Below are positions 52,006 to 62,026 of a stretch of DNA of 64,000 nucleotides, piece after piece. The stretch covers positions 1 to 64,000 of the forward strand of contig NZ_JAHLQK010000006.1 in assembly GCF_018919215.1 (NCBI RefSeq). Direction: 5' to 3'. Under the pieces are notes generated by a model. That model worked only from the letters and a program-made list of their open reading frames with translations. It was not told the origin of the DNA and did no database searches. Source of the DNA: Alkaliphilus flagellatus (GTDB taxonomy: Bacteria; Bacillota; Clostridia; Peptostreptococcales; Natronincolaceae). Each line of letters starts with the position of its first letter. Positions within the stretch are counted from its first letter, which is position 1. The position numbers were made by a program, and so were the translations under genes.

Positions 52006-52587
52006 GTGACATTGGGATCATTATTTGTTATAATAGTAAGTGGAATATTAGTAAATAACTATGTATTATCTCGTATTTTAGGAATATGTCCATTTTTAGG
52101 TGTTTCTAAACAAGTAGAAACTGCTTTTGGTATGGGAATGGCGGTTACTTTCGTTATGACCTTAGCAGGGACAATCACTTATTTAGTACAAATATTTATT
52201 TTAAATCGACTAGGATTAGCATATATGCAAACTGTTACTTTTATTCTTGTAATAGCTGCACTAGTTCAATTTGTAGAAATGGTTATACAAAAAACCAGTC
52301 CTACTTTGTATCAAGCATTAGGTATATATTTACCACTTATTACTACTAACTGTGCAGTACTAGGGGTAGCAATTTTAAATATTCAACAAAAATATAATCT
52401 AATAGAAACTATCGTTAATTCAGTAGCATCAGCAATTGGTTTTACTTTAGCAATTGTATTATTTGCTGGTATTAGAGAACGTCTAGAATTATCTGATATT
52501 CCTGAAGTCTTTAAAGGATTTCCAATTGCATTATTCACTGCAAGTTTAATGTCAATGGCATTCATGGGCTTTGCTGGATTAGTGTAA
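52006..52587 (+). CDS. rnfA: Rnf complex subunit A
   Basis: 193 aa, six membrane helices; inverted-topology partner of RnfE (NqrE homologue). [21 protein letters not shown] and [13 protein letters not shown] contain the conserved cysteines. The GTG at 52006 gives the usual N-terminus [19 protein letters not shown] and follows AGGAGGTG. An upstream GTG at 51997 overlaps that site. Confidence 0.95.
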   Translation: MTLGSLFVIIVSGILVNNYVLSRILGICPFLGVSKQVETAFGMGMAVTFVMTLAGTITYLVQIFILNRLGLAYMQTVTFILVIAALVQFVEMVIQKTSPTLYQALGIYLPLITTNCAVLGVAILNIQQKYNLIETIVNSVASAIGFTLAIVLFAGIRERLELSDIPEVFKGFPIALFTASLMSMAFMGFAGLV

Positions 52588-52599
52588 AGGAGTGATAAT

Positions 52600-53424
52600 A
52601 TGAGTCTTCAAACAATTATATATCCCGTAGTGAGCCTTGGAGGAATGGGCTTGCTATTTGGAGCAGGTTTAGCGTACGCTTCTCAAAAACTTGCTATACC
52701 TGTAGATGAAAGAACTGTTGCTATTAGAGATGTACTTCCAGGAGCTAACTGTGGAGGATGTGGTTTCCCTGGATGTGACGGTCTTGCAAAAGCTATTGCA
52801 GCAGGAGAAGCACCCGTGAATGCTTGTCCTGTTGGTGGTGCAGACTGTGCAGCAAAAGTTGCAGAAATTATGGGCGTAAAAGCAGACGCTGGGAATAGAA
52901 AAGTGGCTAAGGTTATATGTAACGGAGATACTACAAAATGCGGTGAAAAATTTGAATACGATGGTATTCAAGATTGTGTTGCTGCATCAATGGTTCAAGG
53001 TGGACCTAAATCCTGTCAATATGGATGCTTAGGTTTTGGTACATGTGTAAAAGCTTGTGCTTTCGATGCAATCGAAATAGTTGATGGAAGAATTGCAAAG
53101 ATTAATCCAGAAAAGTGTACTGCTTGTGGTAAATGTCTAGAGGTATGTCCAAAGAGCGTAATCGCATGGGCTCCTTATGAGCAAAGTGTTGTTATTACAT
53201 GTAATAACAAAGAACCAGGAAAAGTAGTTAGACAAAAATGCAGTGTTGGATGTATTGGATGCCAAATTTGCGTTAAAAACTGTCCAACACAAGCAATTGA
53301 ATTTAAAGATAATTTAGCATCTATTAACTACGATAAGTGTACTAATTGCTTTGTATGTGTTGAAAAGTGTCCTACAAAGGCAATTGAAGGAGATTTAGAA
53401 AGAAAGCAAAAATTTAATTTATAA
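52600..53424 (+). CDS. rnfB: Rnf complex subunit B
   Basis: Ferredoxin-accepting iron-sulfur subunit, 274 aa. An N-terminal membrane anchor (about 5-25) precedes the CGGCGFPGC four-cysteine domain with NACPVGGADC. Three more 4Fe-4S motifs follow: CTACGKCLEVCP, CIGCQICVKNCP and CTNCFVCVEKCP, plus CGLGFGTC-like cysteines near residue 145. Last gene of the operon. Confidence 0.97.
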   Translation: MSLQTIIYPVVSLGGMGLLFGAGLAYASQKLAIPVDERTVAIRDVLPGANCGGCGFPGCDGLAKAIAAGEAPVNACPVGGADCAAKVAEIMGVKADAGNRKVAKVICNGDTTKCGEKFEYDGIQDCVAASMVQGGPKSCQYGCLGFGTCVKACAFDAIEIVDGRIAKINPEKCTACGKCLEVCPKSVIAWAPYEQSVVITCNNKEPGKVVRQKCSVGCIGCQICVKNCPTQAIEFKDNLASINYDKCTNCFVCVEKCPTKAIEGDLERKQKFNL

Positions 53425-53440
53425 TAATATATTTATTAAT

Positions 53441-53475
53441 AATAGAAGAGCCGCTAGCGGCTCTTCTATTATTTT
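53441..53475 (+). terminator. Terminator of the rnf operon
   Basis: A perfect 30-base palindrome with arms AATAGAAGAGCCGC and GCGGCTCTTCTATT, followed by ATTTTC. Confidence 0.85.
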
Positions 53476-53839
53476 CTAATTATCTAATAAAGTATAAGGT
53501 TTTTATTACTGGTGTTTTTTAAAGAAGTAGAAAGCTAGTGGTATCTTAAACACTAGAAAGTTTAGAACAAATTTTCTAGTGTTCCATGAGTAGATGTAAT
53601 AGTATCAGATAGACTTTAATTAATAAGCTTTAGAAATACAATTATTTACTACTTGTATATTAAAACTGTTAATGGTAAACTTTTAATGTGTTTACTTTCT
53701 GTTTATATATTAGATTTTAAAACTATATCTTAACTAAATGCTTGCTTAAATTGATATTGTTGTTAAAATATTAATATCGTAAGATTTTTTCATTTAAAAA
53801 ATTAAATTTAATCTATTATTTAGAAAGTGTGATGACTAT
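53476..53839. other. Intergenic DNA between rnfB and the Gx transporter gene
   Basis: About 365 bases without an ORF I can support. It contains the second copy of the structured element (53536-53617). The rest is AT-rich, with no clear promoter that I can place. Confidence 0.4.
53536..53617 (+). ncRNA. Candidate structured RNA element, copy 2
   Basis: Stem I is a 14-pair helix: ACACTAGAAAGTTT (53550-53563) with AAATTTTCTAGTGT (53569-53582) around the loop AGAAC. Stem II GATGT/GTATC around AATA has G-T pairs. It aligns without gaps to 16787-16868. Compared with that copy, three outer stem pairs have changed on both sides while pairing is kept, and the loop and flanks are conserved. Here the terminal T-run is shorter. 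Confidence 0.6.
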
Positions 53840-54361
53840 ATGAATACAAGAAAAATGGTACACTTAGCCATGTTGACCTCTGTTGGATTAGCACTTCATA
53901 TTATTGAGTCCATGATCCCTAATCCTTTTACAGCCTTTGCACCAGGCGCAAAATTAGGACTAGCTAATATTGTTGGACTTATTACTCTAGCGATATATGG
54001 AATTAAATATGCATTAGCCGTTAATATACTGAGGAGTTTTATAGGTGGATTAGCCTCAGGAGCTGTAATTTCCATGATGTATAGTATGGCAGGTGCTCTT
54101 GTTAGTACAATCCTAATGTGGGCTATGTATAAGTTTTTTAGGAAATATTTTAGTTTAATAGGTGTAAGTATTTTTGGAGCATTAGGACATAATATGGCCC
54201 AGTTGACAGTAGCCAGTATGATTATTAAAAATCCTAAAATATTTGCTTATTTACCAATATTAATGTTAACTAGTATTTTCACAGGAATATTTATTGGAAT
54301 TACCGCAAATTATACTTTAAGCAAAACTAAAGCGAGCATTGATTATATAGTAAGACCTTAA
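53840..54361 (+). CDS. Gx transporter family membrane protein
   Basis: 173 aa with about six helices, of the family once called heptaprenyl diphosphate synthase component I (Hpre_diP_synt_I). Family marks are LAMLTSVGLALHIIESMIP, PGAKLGLANIVGLI and ALGHNMAQLTVASMII. These look like ECF-type transport S components, with substrate unknown. It opens a run of cell-shape genes with DUF4321, maf, radC and mreB. Confidence 0.85.
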   Translation: MNTRKMVHLAMLTSVGLALHIIESMIPNPFTAFAPGAKLGLANIVGLITLAIYGIKYALAVNILRSFIGGLASGAVISMMYSMAGALVSTILMWAMYKFFRKYFSLIGVSIFGALGHNMAQLTVASMIIKNPKIFAYLPILMLTSIFTGIFIGITANYTLSKTKASIDYIVRP

Positions 54362-54380
54362 GTGTAAATGGGGGATAATT

Positions 54381-54629
54381 ATGGGGAAACTTAGAAATTC
54401 TTGGTTATTAATATTGTTTGTTATTACTGGAGTAATTTTAGGAAGTTTAATCGGTAGCTTTTTTCAAAAAACACTTCCTTTTTTAAACTATGGCCCAGAA
54501 CCATTAGGCTTAAAAAATATTGAAATTAATTTAGGTATTATTTACTTTCAAATAACTTTATTGATTAAAATTAATATTGCTAGTTTAATTGGACTTTTAT
54601 TAGCAGTAATTATATTTAATAGACTGTAG
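54381..54629 (+). CDS. DUF4321 membrane protein
   Basis: 82 aa with two helices (about 8-27 and 60-80) and the PEPLGLKNIEINLGII segment between them. Matches DUF4321, a short clostridial family regularly found next to maf and mre genes. Ends 8 bases before maf. Confidence 0.85.
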   Translation: MGKLRNSWLLILFVITGVILGSLIGSFFQKTLPFLNYGPEPLGLKNIEINLGIIYFQITLLIKINIASLIGLLLAVIIFNRL

Positions 54630-54637
54630 GTGAAATT

Positions 54638-55216
54638 ATGAAACAAATAGTTTTAGCCTCTACTTCGCCAAGAAGAAAAGAAATTCTTGAAGGACTGGGA
54701 GTTGAGTTCAAAGTAGTAGGAAGCAATATTGAGGAAAAGGTGAATGAAAATCTTTCTCCCCCAGAAATTGCCAAACAATTAGCATACCTAAAAGCAAAGG
54801 ATATTTCGAATAAAATAAATGGAGATTATGTTGTTATTGGGGCTGATACTATAGTAGAATATAATAAGATACTAGGAAAACCTAGAAATATAGAAGAAGC
54901 ATATAGTATGCTTAAGCTTCTTTCTGGTCAAGTTCATAGGGTTATTACTGGATTTGCAGTTATCGACTGTTTAACCCAGAAAGAGTTCATTGATTATGAG
55001 TGTACAAATGTATATTTCAATCATCTTACGGATAATCAAATACAAAAATACATTTCTACTGGTGAACCTATGGATAAAGCAGGAGCTTATGGAATTCAAG
55101 GGAAAGCCTCTTTATTTGTATCCAAGATAGAAGGGGATTATTTTAATGTGGTTGGTTTGCCAATATTTAAGTTAGGCGTAGTATTGCATAATCATTTTGA
55201 CATCAGCCTCCTTTAA
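54638..55216 (+). CDS. maf: Maf nucleoside triphosphate pyrophosphatase
   Basis: House-cleaning dNTP/UTP pyrophosphatase, 192 aa. The conserved start is IVLASTSPRRKEILEGLG, followed by VIGADTIVEYNKILGKP and GEPMDKAGAYGIQGKA. In Bacillus the same gene sits before radC-mreBCD-minCD, as here, and its overproduction blocks septation. Confidence 0.95.
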   Translation: MKQIVLASTSPRRKEILEGLGVEFKVVGSNIEEKVNENLSPPEIAKQLAYLKAKDISNKINGDYVVIGADTIVEYNKILGKPRNIEEAYSMLKLLSGQVHRVITGFAVIDCLTQKEFIDYECTNVYFNHLTDNQIQKYISTGEPMDKAGAYGIQGKASLFVSKIEGDYFNVVGLPIFKLGVVLHNHFDISLL

Positions 55217-55238
55217 AATTTTTTAGGGGTGATTGGTA

Positions 55239-55937
55239 GTGAATAATTATTGTGAGTATACTACTATTAAAAAGATGCCTGAAAGTGAACGACCAAGGGA
55301 GAAGATGTTAACCTATGGTTGTCAAAGTTTATCAAATGCAGAATTATTAGCAATTATTTTGTCTACAGGTACAAAGGATAAGACTGCAATTGATTTGGCA
55401 AGTGGAATACTAAATATGTCTAACGAAGGACTGAGGTCTCTTAGAGATTGTACTATTGAGGAGTTAAGACAGATAAAAGGTGTCGGATTGGCAAAGGCAT
55501 CTCAAATTATAGCCGCCGTGGAACTCGGAAAGCGTATAGCTTTAACAACAAAGGTAAATAATTACAAAATAAAGAGCCCTGATGATGTAAGTAATTTATT
55601 AATGGAAGAGATGAGATATTTAAATAAGGAAATATTTAATATTTTATTATTGAATACTAAGCATGATGTAATTGCTATAGAGAATATCTCTATAGGTAGT
55701 TTAAATTCTTCTATTGTTCATCCTAGAGAGGTTTTTAATAGAGCAATTAAGAGGAGTAGTTCTGCCATTATATTGGCACATAATCATCCAAGTGGAGATC
55801 CCAAACCTAGTGGTGAAGATATTAATATAACAAAAAGACTTATTGAAGCAGGCACTATTATCGGGATAAATGTATTAGATCATATAATTATTGGAGATGG
55901 AATTTACTTTAGTATGAGGGAGCAAGAATTGATATAA
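55239..55937 (+). CDS. radC: RadC/DUF2466 family JAMM-domain protein
   Basis: 232 aa. The N-terminal UPF0758 part has ERPREKMLTYGCQSLSNAEL and a helix-hairpin-helix IKGVGLAKASQIIA. The C-terminal MPN/JAMM domain has the metal motif AHNHPSGDPKPSGED. GTG start at 55239 after AGGGGTG. Its function is not settled despite the name. Confidence 0.94.
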   Translation: MNNYCEYTTIKKMPESERPREKMLTYGCQSLSNAELLAIILSTGTKDKTAIDLASGILNMSNEGLRSLRDCTIEELRQIKGVGLAKASQIIAAVELGKRIALTTKVNNYKIKSPDDVSNLLMEEMRYLNKEIFNILLLNTKHDVIAIENISIGSLNSSIVHPREVFNRAIKRSSSAIILAHNHPSGDPKPSGEDINITKRLIEAGTIIGINVLDHIIIGDGIYFSMREQELI

Positions 55938-55966
55938 TCGTTATGTAAAAGGAAGGAGCATTATTG

Positions 55967-56998
55967 ATGGGGATGTTTAAATTTTTCTCACGTGACATGG
56001 GAATTGACTTAGGAACAGCAAATACATTAGTTTATGTAAGAGGAAAGGGAATTGTACTTAATGAACCTTCAGTAGTAGCAATTCAAAATGATACTAAAAC
56101 AGTTTTATCTGTAGGTGAAGATGCAAAAAAAATGATTGGTAGAACTCCAGGAAATATAGTGGCTATTAGACCTATGAAAGATGGGGTAATTGCAGATTTT
56201 GATGTAACACAAAGCATGTTAAAATATTTTATTAAAAAGGCTTATTCTAAAAAAACAATAATACAGCCAAGAGTAGTTGTATGTGTTCCTTCAGGAGTTA
56301 CTGAAGTAGAAAAGAGAGCTGTAGAAGAGGCTGCATTGCAAGCAGGCGCAAGAGAGGCTTATTTAATAGAGGAGCCTATGGCAGCGGCTATAGGTGCTGG
56401 CTTACCTGTTGAAGAACCTGCTGGAAGCATGGTTGTAGATATTGGCGGAGGTACAACAGAGGTTGCAATTATTTCACTAGGAGGTATTGTAACAGCTAAA
56501 TCTATTAGGGTTGGTGGAGATGAATTAGATGAATCAATTGTTCAATATATAAAAAGAGAATATAGTTTAATGATTGGTGAGAGAACTGCTGAAGAAGTAA
56601 AGGTAACCGTTGGATCCGCATTTCCTAAATCTAAGGAAGAAAAGATGTTAGTTAGAGGTAGAGATTTAGTTTCTGGGCTGCCTAAAACCTTAGAGATAAC
56701 ATCAAGTGAAATAATGGATGCTTTAAGAGAGCCCGTAGGACAAATTATTGAAGCAATTAAATATACATTAGAGAAGACACCACCGGAACTTGCTGCTGAT
56801 ATTATGGAAATGGGTATTATGCTTACGGGTGGGGGAGCATTGCTAGATGGATTAGATAAATTAGTACGAAAAGAGACTGGAATGCCTGTTCAGATTGCTG
56901 AAGAACCTTTAGATTGTGTAGTAATGGGTACTGGTAAAACAATAGAAGAAATCGATACTCTAAAGAGAGTTTTAATAGCACCGAAGAAATTAGGATAA
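55967..56998 (+). CDS. mreB: Rod shape-determining protein MreB
   Basis: Actin-like ATPase, 343 aa, that organises lateral wall synthesis. It has [19 protein letters not shown], the phosphate loop [16 protein letters not shown] and [14 protein letters not shown]. First of mreBCD; ATG 55967 after AAGGAG. Confidence 0.97.
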   Translation: MGMFKFFSRDMGIDLGTANTLVYVRGKGIVLNEPSVVAIQNDTKTVLSVGEDAKKMIGRTPGNIVAIRPMKDGVIADFDVTQSMLKYFIKKAYSKKTIIQPRVVVCVPSGVTEVEKRAVEEAALQAGAREAYLIEEPMAAAIGAGLPVEEPAGSMVVDIGGGTTEVAIISLGGIVTAKSIRVGGDELDESIVQYIKREYSLMIGERTAEEVKVTVGSAFPKSKEEKMLVRGRDLVSGLPKTLEITSSEIMDALREPVGQIIEAIKYTLEKTPPELAADIMEMGIMLTGGGALLDGLDKLVRKETGMPVQIAEEPLDCVVMGTGKTIEEIDTLKRVLIAPKKLG

Positions 56999-57012
56999 GC
57001 TGGGTGATATGA

Positions 57013-57852
57013 GTGGCTAAAAAAAGGTCAAAAAACGGTTCAGCAATGATAGTGGCAATTGTCGCTATCATTCTCATTATAATATCGGGGATTACCGCTA
57101 AACAAAGAGAAAATATTACTGTGGTAGAGAAGTGGATTGGAAATTTAATTACCCCTGTTCAAAGTGTTATTAATACTGGAGTTAGTAGTTTGGGAGAGAA
57201 TATTAGCTCAATAGCTAGGCTAACTAAGCTTAAAACAGAAAATGAGGAACTAAAAAAAGAAGTAGAAGCACTAGAAAAAGAGGTTTTAAATTTATCAATG
57301 GCAAAAAGTGAGCTTGAAGAGTTAAAAGGTTTAAAATATGCATTGAACTATATTGAAGATACTGAAAAATACAATACTATTACTGCAAGTATAGTAGGAA
57401 AGAGTCCAGGTAATTGGTTCAATATATTTACAATTGACGTTGGAGAAAATCAAGGAATAAAAAAAGATAGTATAGTATTAGATTCTAATGGACTTGTTGG
57501 TAGAGTATATGAGGTTGGAGGTACTTGGTCAAAGGTTATTTCAATTATAGATAATAATAGTTCTGTTAGCTTTCAAATAATGAGAGATAGTAGTTTGCAA
57601 GGCATAGTTACTGGAAGTATTACTAATGAAGTTACGGGATATTTATTTGACCCTCTAGCAGATGTAATTGTAGGTGATAAAATAGTTACTTCAGGACTTG
57701 GAATTTATCCAAAAGGAATTACAATAGGAGAAATTGTCGAAATAGACAAATCTGGCGATCATCTATTAAAAACAATTAAGGTAGAACCATCAGTAAACTT
57801 CAAGAGAATAACTAAGGTATTGGTAATGGGACCAAGACAAATTGATTATTAA
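57013..57852 (+). CDS. mreC: Rod shape-determining protein MreC
   Basis: 279 aa, GTG start. One membrane helix (about 12-30), a coiled coil (about 70-105, rich in Glu, Lys and Leu) and two beta-barrel domains with GNWFNIFTIDVGENQGIKKD and GLVGRVYEVG. Links MreB to penicillin-binding proteins outside the membrane. It lies 14 bases after mreB. Confidence 0.95.
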   Translation: MAKKRSKNGSAMIVAIVAIILIIISGITAKQRENITVVEKWIGNLITPVQSVINTGVSSLGENISSIARLTKLKTENEELKKEVEALEKEVLNLSMAKSELEELKGLKYALNYIEDTEKYNTITASIVGKSPGNWFNIFTIDVGENQGIKKDSIVLDSNGLVGRVYEVGGTWSKVISIIDNNSSVSFQIMRDSSLQGIVTGSITNEVTGYLFDPLADVIVGDKIVTSGLGIYPKGITIGEIVEIDKSGDHLLKTIKVEPSVNFKRITKVLVMGPRQIDY

Positions 57853-57869
57853 TAAAGGGGAAACTAATA

Positions 57870-58367
57870 GTGAGGCCGATTATAATTAGCTTAATTGTTA
57901 TATTAAATTTAATATTGCAATCTACCGTCTTTCAGTGGTTCAAAATATACGGAGTATTGCCTAATACAGCTTTAATACTCGTAATATCCTTTGCTATATA
58001 CAGTGGTAAAAATAAAGGAGCTATGATTGGATTCTTTGTAGGCATTTTGCATGATATTGTTTTCGGTCGTACGATCGGCTTAAATGCTCTTGTATTTATG
58101 ATTACAGGATATTTAGTTGGACTTATGGATCAAAAAATCTTCAAGGACAATCTAATTATTCCTTTCACGCTAACAGCTTTAGCAACAATTTTTTATGAAA
58201 CAATAAATCTTCTCTTAATATTTTTGTTAGGATATCGAATTGAGTTATTTAATGTAATAAAAAAAATGTTAATAGTAGAAGTAATATATAACTCTATTCT
58301 CTCCCTGATTATTTATTTTTATGTATCTAAATTATTTAAGTCGAGTTTAATGAAAAAAAGATATTAA
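57870..58367 (+). CDS. mreD: Rod shape-determining protein MreD
   Basis: 165 aa, GTG start, five or six membrane helices. Typical GFFVGILHDIVFGRTIGLNA and MITGYLVGLMDQK. Acts with MreC in the elongation complex. It lies 17 bases after mreC. Confidence 0.93.
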   Translation: MRPIIISLIVILNLILQSTVFQWFKIYGVLPNTALILVISFAIYSGKNKGAMIGFFVGILHDIVFGRTIGLNALVFMITGYLVGLMDQKIFKDNLIIPFTLTALATIFYETINLLLIFLLGYRIELFNVIKKMLIVEVIYNSILSLIIYFYVSKLFKSSLMKKRY

Positions 58368-58382
58368 TTAAAGGTGATGGAA

Positions 58383-61187
58383 ATGTTTTTAAAAAAATTT
58401 AAAGATCGTTATAATGTAATTATTTTGATTTTCACTATTATTGTTGCTATTATAATTTTAAGATTAGCAACTTTAATGATAGTAAAAGGACAAGATTATC
58501 GTGAAGAGGCAGAAAATAGAATTTTTAAAAACATTCCTTTAAGTGCTCCTAGGGGCGAAATTAGGGATAAATATGGTAGATTATTGGCTGGGAATAGGCC
58601 TAGTTTTACTGTGCAAATTATGAGAAATGAAGTAGATAGTAATAAAATAAATCAGGTGTCATTGGATTTAGTAAATATATTAGAGAAAAATGATGATAAA
58701 TATACAGATGAATTTCCAATTGTAATAACAGAAACTGGGGAGTATACCTTTACTTATGATATAGATTTAGCTAGTTGGAAGGAAACTTATGGGTTGGTAG
58801 GAGTTAAAGACGGAGAAGAAGCTTTCAAAATTTTAAAGGAAAGATATGGTATTGAGGTAGAGGATCCTTATGAAGCACAACTAAAACTCCTAGAAATTCC
58901 AGATTTAACTGTACCTATATCTATAAAAGAGGCAACTAGATGGAGGTATACAGATGAATTAAAAAAAGAAGATTGGCTTAAAAGTTATGGATTTAAAGAT
59001 TTAGATATAAGTGCTATAGATGCATTTAATAAGATTAAGAAAAATTATGAAATACCTGATGATTATTCTTTTGAAGATGCAAGAAAAATTATGGTTATTC
59101 GCCAACAAATAAGAAGTAGTGGGTACTTGCAGTATAACCCTGTAAAGATAGCTCAAGATATTTCACCACGTTCTGTGGCACAAATTGAAGAGAATATTTT
59201 AGATTTACCAGGGATAAGTGTAGTAATTGAGTCAATTAGATATTATCCTGAAGGAGAATTGGCCGCTCATTTAATAGGGTCTTTAGGGAAGATTGCTCAA
59301 CAACATGAAATAGACAAATATATTAAAGAATTAAAGTATTTACCGGGAGATATTATAGGGAAAACAGGCCTTGAGCATAAATTTGAAGAAGTATTAAAAG
59401 GACAAGATGGTTACCAAAAAGTAATTGTAGATTCTAGAGGAAGACTTGTTGAAGTTTTAGAAAGAAAGGACCCAATTCCTGGAGACACCTTATACTTATC
59501 AATGGATATTAACTTGCAAAAAAGAACAGAAGAAGTTCTAGAAGAAGTTCTAAAAGCAATTCAAACTGGAGGAACTTATGAAACTAAGTGGGGGAAAAGC
59601 AACTTTTTAGGTACAAGTGGAATTAGAGCAAATGCTAAGTCGGGTGCTGTTGTAGTAACAGATGTTAAAACTGGTGATGTTCTAGCCCTAGCAAGTTATC
59701 CATCTTATGATCCCAATCTTTTTGCTACAGGCATAAGTACAGCAGATTGGCAAAGCTTAATGCCAGAAAATGAAAGAGATCTTTTAGCCCCTAGGCCTTT
59801 ATTAAATATGGCTTTAAGTACAGCAGTACAGCCTGGTTCTACTTTTAAAATGCTTGTTGGCTTAGCAGGCTTGGAGCAAGGACTTAGTCCTAATTATAAA
59901 ATTTTAGACAAAGGATATATTAAGGTTGGAGGACACTCATTCGGTAACTGGCTATGGAACCAAAATAGAAGAACCATGGGCTATCAAAATTTAGCAGAGG
60001 CTATTAGAGATTCTAATAACTATTATTTTTACTCTTTAGCTAATGGATATGATTATGGTGCTGGAAAACCTCTTCCAATTAAAATGAGTCCAGAAATATT
60101 AATTGACTATACTAAAAGATTTGGACTAAATGATCGTACAGGTATAGAAATTGATATACCAAGGGAAAAATCTGGTGGAGTTCCTAGTATTGAAAGAAAA
60201 TTAACAACAGTTAAGGCTATGCTTAATAACTATTTAAATAGACAAATGAAATTAGAAGATTTAGACCCAAATAAAGTTACACCGAATGCTGATAATCTAG
60301 AAACAATTATACAAGAAATTGTAAGTTGGGCAGATGAAAATCCATCCAGAGGAACTGTTGAGAAAAGGATGATTGAGTTAGGAGTAAAAAAAGAAAAAGC
60401 TAGTATATACACAGATGTTGCAAAGTATAATTATTTTAACCAAGCAAAATGGAGTGTAGCTGATACTATGAACTTTTCCATTGGGCAAGGAGAACATTCA
60501 TACACACCTATTCAAATGGCAAATTTTATGGCCATGCTGGCTAATGATGGGTATAAATACAAAGTAAGTGTTGTTGATAAAATTAAATCAATTGAGAATG
60601 GAAATATTGAAGAGTATCCTACTGAGCTAATAGAAAGAATTAAATTAAATGATTACAACAACTTAAATGAAATAAGACGTGGAATGCATGAAGTTACAGC
60701 AACAGGCTCAGTCAGATCCCATTTTAATAATTTTCCAGTTGATGTTGCTGCTAAAACAGGTACTGCTCAAAAATCTGGTAAGATTCCACCAGTGGATGAA
60801 GTTGAATATTTAAAAACTCATCTATCAAAATTTGGTGTTTCTTTGCAGCAGGTAGAGGCAAGAATGCTTGAACTAAAGAGCAAAAATAAAGATAGTGCCA
60901 AATATATGGACGATGCTTTTGTTATGAGAGAGGCTATTAAGCAACTAAATCCTAAAATTAGAGATAAAGATATTGATCAATTTAAACCTAATTATGATAA
61001 CTACACTTGGTTTACTGGATTTGCTCCTTATGATAATCCTCAAATTGCAATTTCAATTCTTATTCCACAAGGTGGTTCAGGAGGATACGGTGCTCCTATT
61101 TTTAGAGAGATTGTAGCAGAATATATGGGTTTAAATGCAACTGATGATAATGAGAATCTTAATATTGAAAACAGGTTGCTTAAATAA
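58383..61187 (+). CDS. mrdA: Penicillin-binding protein 2 (class B transpeptidase), unusually long
   Basis: Elongation-specific peptidoglycan transpeptidase, 934 aa. The N-terminal membrane helix is at about 14-34 and the dimerisation domain has PRGEIRDKYGRLLAGNRP. Catalytic motifs are STFK (486-489), SNN (544-546) and KTGT (791-794). Typical PBP2 is about 630-700 aa. The extra length lies in an N-terminal insert (about 100-265), an insert between SNN and KTGT, and a helical stretch after KTGT (about 800-890). Start ATG 58383 after AAAGGTGATGG. Confidence 0.94.
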   Translation: MFLKKFKDRYNVIILIFTIIVAIIILRLATLMIVKGQDYREEAENRIFKNIPLSAPRGEIRDKYGRLLAGNRPSFTVQIMRNEVDSNKINQVSLDLVNILEKNDDKYTDEFPIVITETGEYTFTYDIDLASWKETYGLVGVKDGEEAFKILKERYGIEVEDPYEAQLKLLEIPDLTVPISIKEATRWRYTDELKKEDWLKSYGFKDLDISAIDAFNKIKKNYEIPDDYSFEDARKIMVIRQQIRSSGYLQYNPVKIAQDISPRSVAQIEENILDLPGISVVIESIRYYPEGELAAHLIGSLGKIAQQHEIDKYIKELKYLPGDIIGKTGLEHKFEEVLKGQDGYQKVIVDSRGRLVEVLERKDPIPGDTLYLSMDINLQKRTEEVLEEVLKAIQTGGTYETKWGKSNFLGTSGIRANAKSGAVVVTDVKTGDVLALASYPSYDPNLFATGISTADWQSLMPENERDLLAPRPLLNMALSTAVQPGSTFKMLVGLAGLEQGLSPNYKILDKGYIKVGGHSFGNWLWNQNRRTMGYQNLAEAIRDSNNYYFYSLANGYDYGAGKPLPIKMSPEILIDYTKRFGLNDRTGIEIDIPREKSGGVPSIERKLTTVKAMLNNYLNRQMKLEDLDPNKVTPNADNLETIIQEIVSWADENPSRGTVEKRMIELGVKKEKASIYTDVAKYNYFNQAKWSVADTMNFSIGQGEHSYTPIQMANFMAMLANDGYKYKVSVVDKIKSIENGNIEEYPTELIERIKLNDYNNLNEIRRGMHEVTATGSVRSHFNNFPVDVAAKTGTAQKSGKIPPVDEVEYLKTHLSKFGVSLQQVEARMLELKSKNKDSAKYMDDAFVMREAIKQLNPKIRDKDIDQFKPNYDNYTWFTGFAPYDNPQIAISILIPQGGSGGYGAPIFREIVAEYMGLNATDDNENLNIENRLLK

Positions 61188-61209
61188 ACGCAACTTGGGA
61201 TTCTTTAGC

Positions 61210-61233
61210 GAAAGCAGCTTAGCTGCTTTTTTT
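61210..61233 (+). terminator. Terminator after PBP2
   Basis: AAAGCAGC pairs with GCTGCTTT around TTA, followed by T residues. It separates mreBCD-mrdA from minCDE. Confidence 0.85.
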
Positions 61234-61336
61234 ATAGGTATTTAGGCTTATTAAGTTTTTTGTATATCAAAGAAGGATTTATCTAATTTGTGGAGAATTT
61301 AGTAGTATAGGCAATATGTTGGTGGAGGTAATACCA

Positions 61337-61975
61337 ATGATTCAAGAAAATGTAATAGAGTTTAAAGGAACCAAAAAAGGGATTTTAATTTGTATTAAGC
61401 CACAATATGATTTTGAAGTTATAAAAGAGCAGCTAATTAGCAAAATAGAAAAAACACAATCATTTTTTAAGGGTGCTAAAATTTTCGATATATATTGTGA
61501 TACTTTGACGACTGAAGAGAAGGAAGAATTACAAATATTGATGGCGACAAGATATAAAATACATGTTTTAAAGCCAGAAGAAAGAGAGGCTTTAAATAAA
61601 ACTGAGTCTACTGAAGAAATTTTTGCAGGAGTCATTGAAGGAAAAACAAAGTTTATTCAAGGTACTTTAAGATCAGGACAAAATATAAGCTATAAAGGAA
61701 ATGTGGTTGTATTAGGAGATGTTAATCCAGGTGCTCAAATAACTGCATACGGAAATATTATTGTTATGGGTAGTTTGCGTGGAGTGGCCCATGCTGGAGC
61801 AAATGGCAACATGGATGCCTGTGTAGCTGCTTTTCATTTAGATCCTACACAACTCCGAATTTCAGATGTTATAACTAGGGCGCCAGATGGTGATTATGAA
61901 AAACCAAAAATTCCGGAATTAGCCAGAGTAAAAGGAAATATGGTATATATTGAACCTTATTTAAACAAAAAATAA
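61337..61975 (+). CDS. minC: Septum site-determining protein MinC
   Basis: 212 aa. Blocks FtsZ assembly away from mid-cell. The N-terminal domain (about 5-95) precedes the C-terminal beta-helix with TLRSGQNISYKGNVVVLGDV and GSLRGVAHAGANGNMDACVA. ATG 61337 after GGAGG; the ATG at 61316 would overlap that site. Confidence 0.95.
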   Translation: MIQENVIEFKGTKKGILICIKPQYDFEVIKEQLISKIEKTQSFFKGAKIFDIYCDTLTTEEKEELQILMATRYKIHVLKPEEREALNKTESTEEIFAGVIEGKTKFIQGTLRSGQNISYKGNVVVLGDVNPGAQITAYGNIIVMGSLRGVAHAGANGNMDACVAAFHLDPTQLRISDVITRAPDGDYEKPKIPELARVKGNMVYIEPYLNKK

Positions 61976-62026
61976 TATTAAATTAATAAAGACTATTAAA
62001 ATATACATAAGATAGGGGGAAAGATT

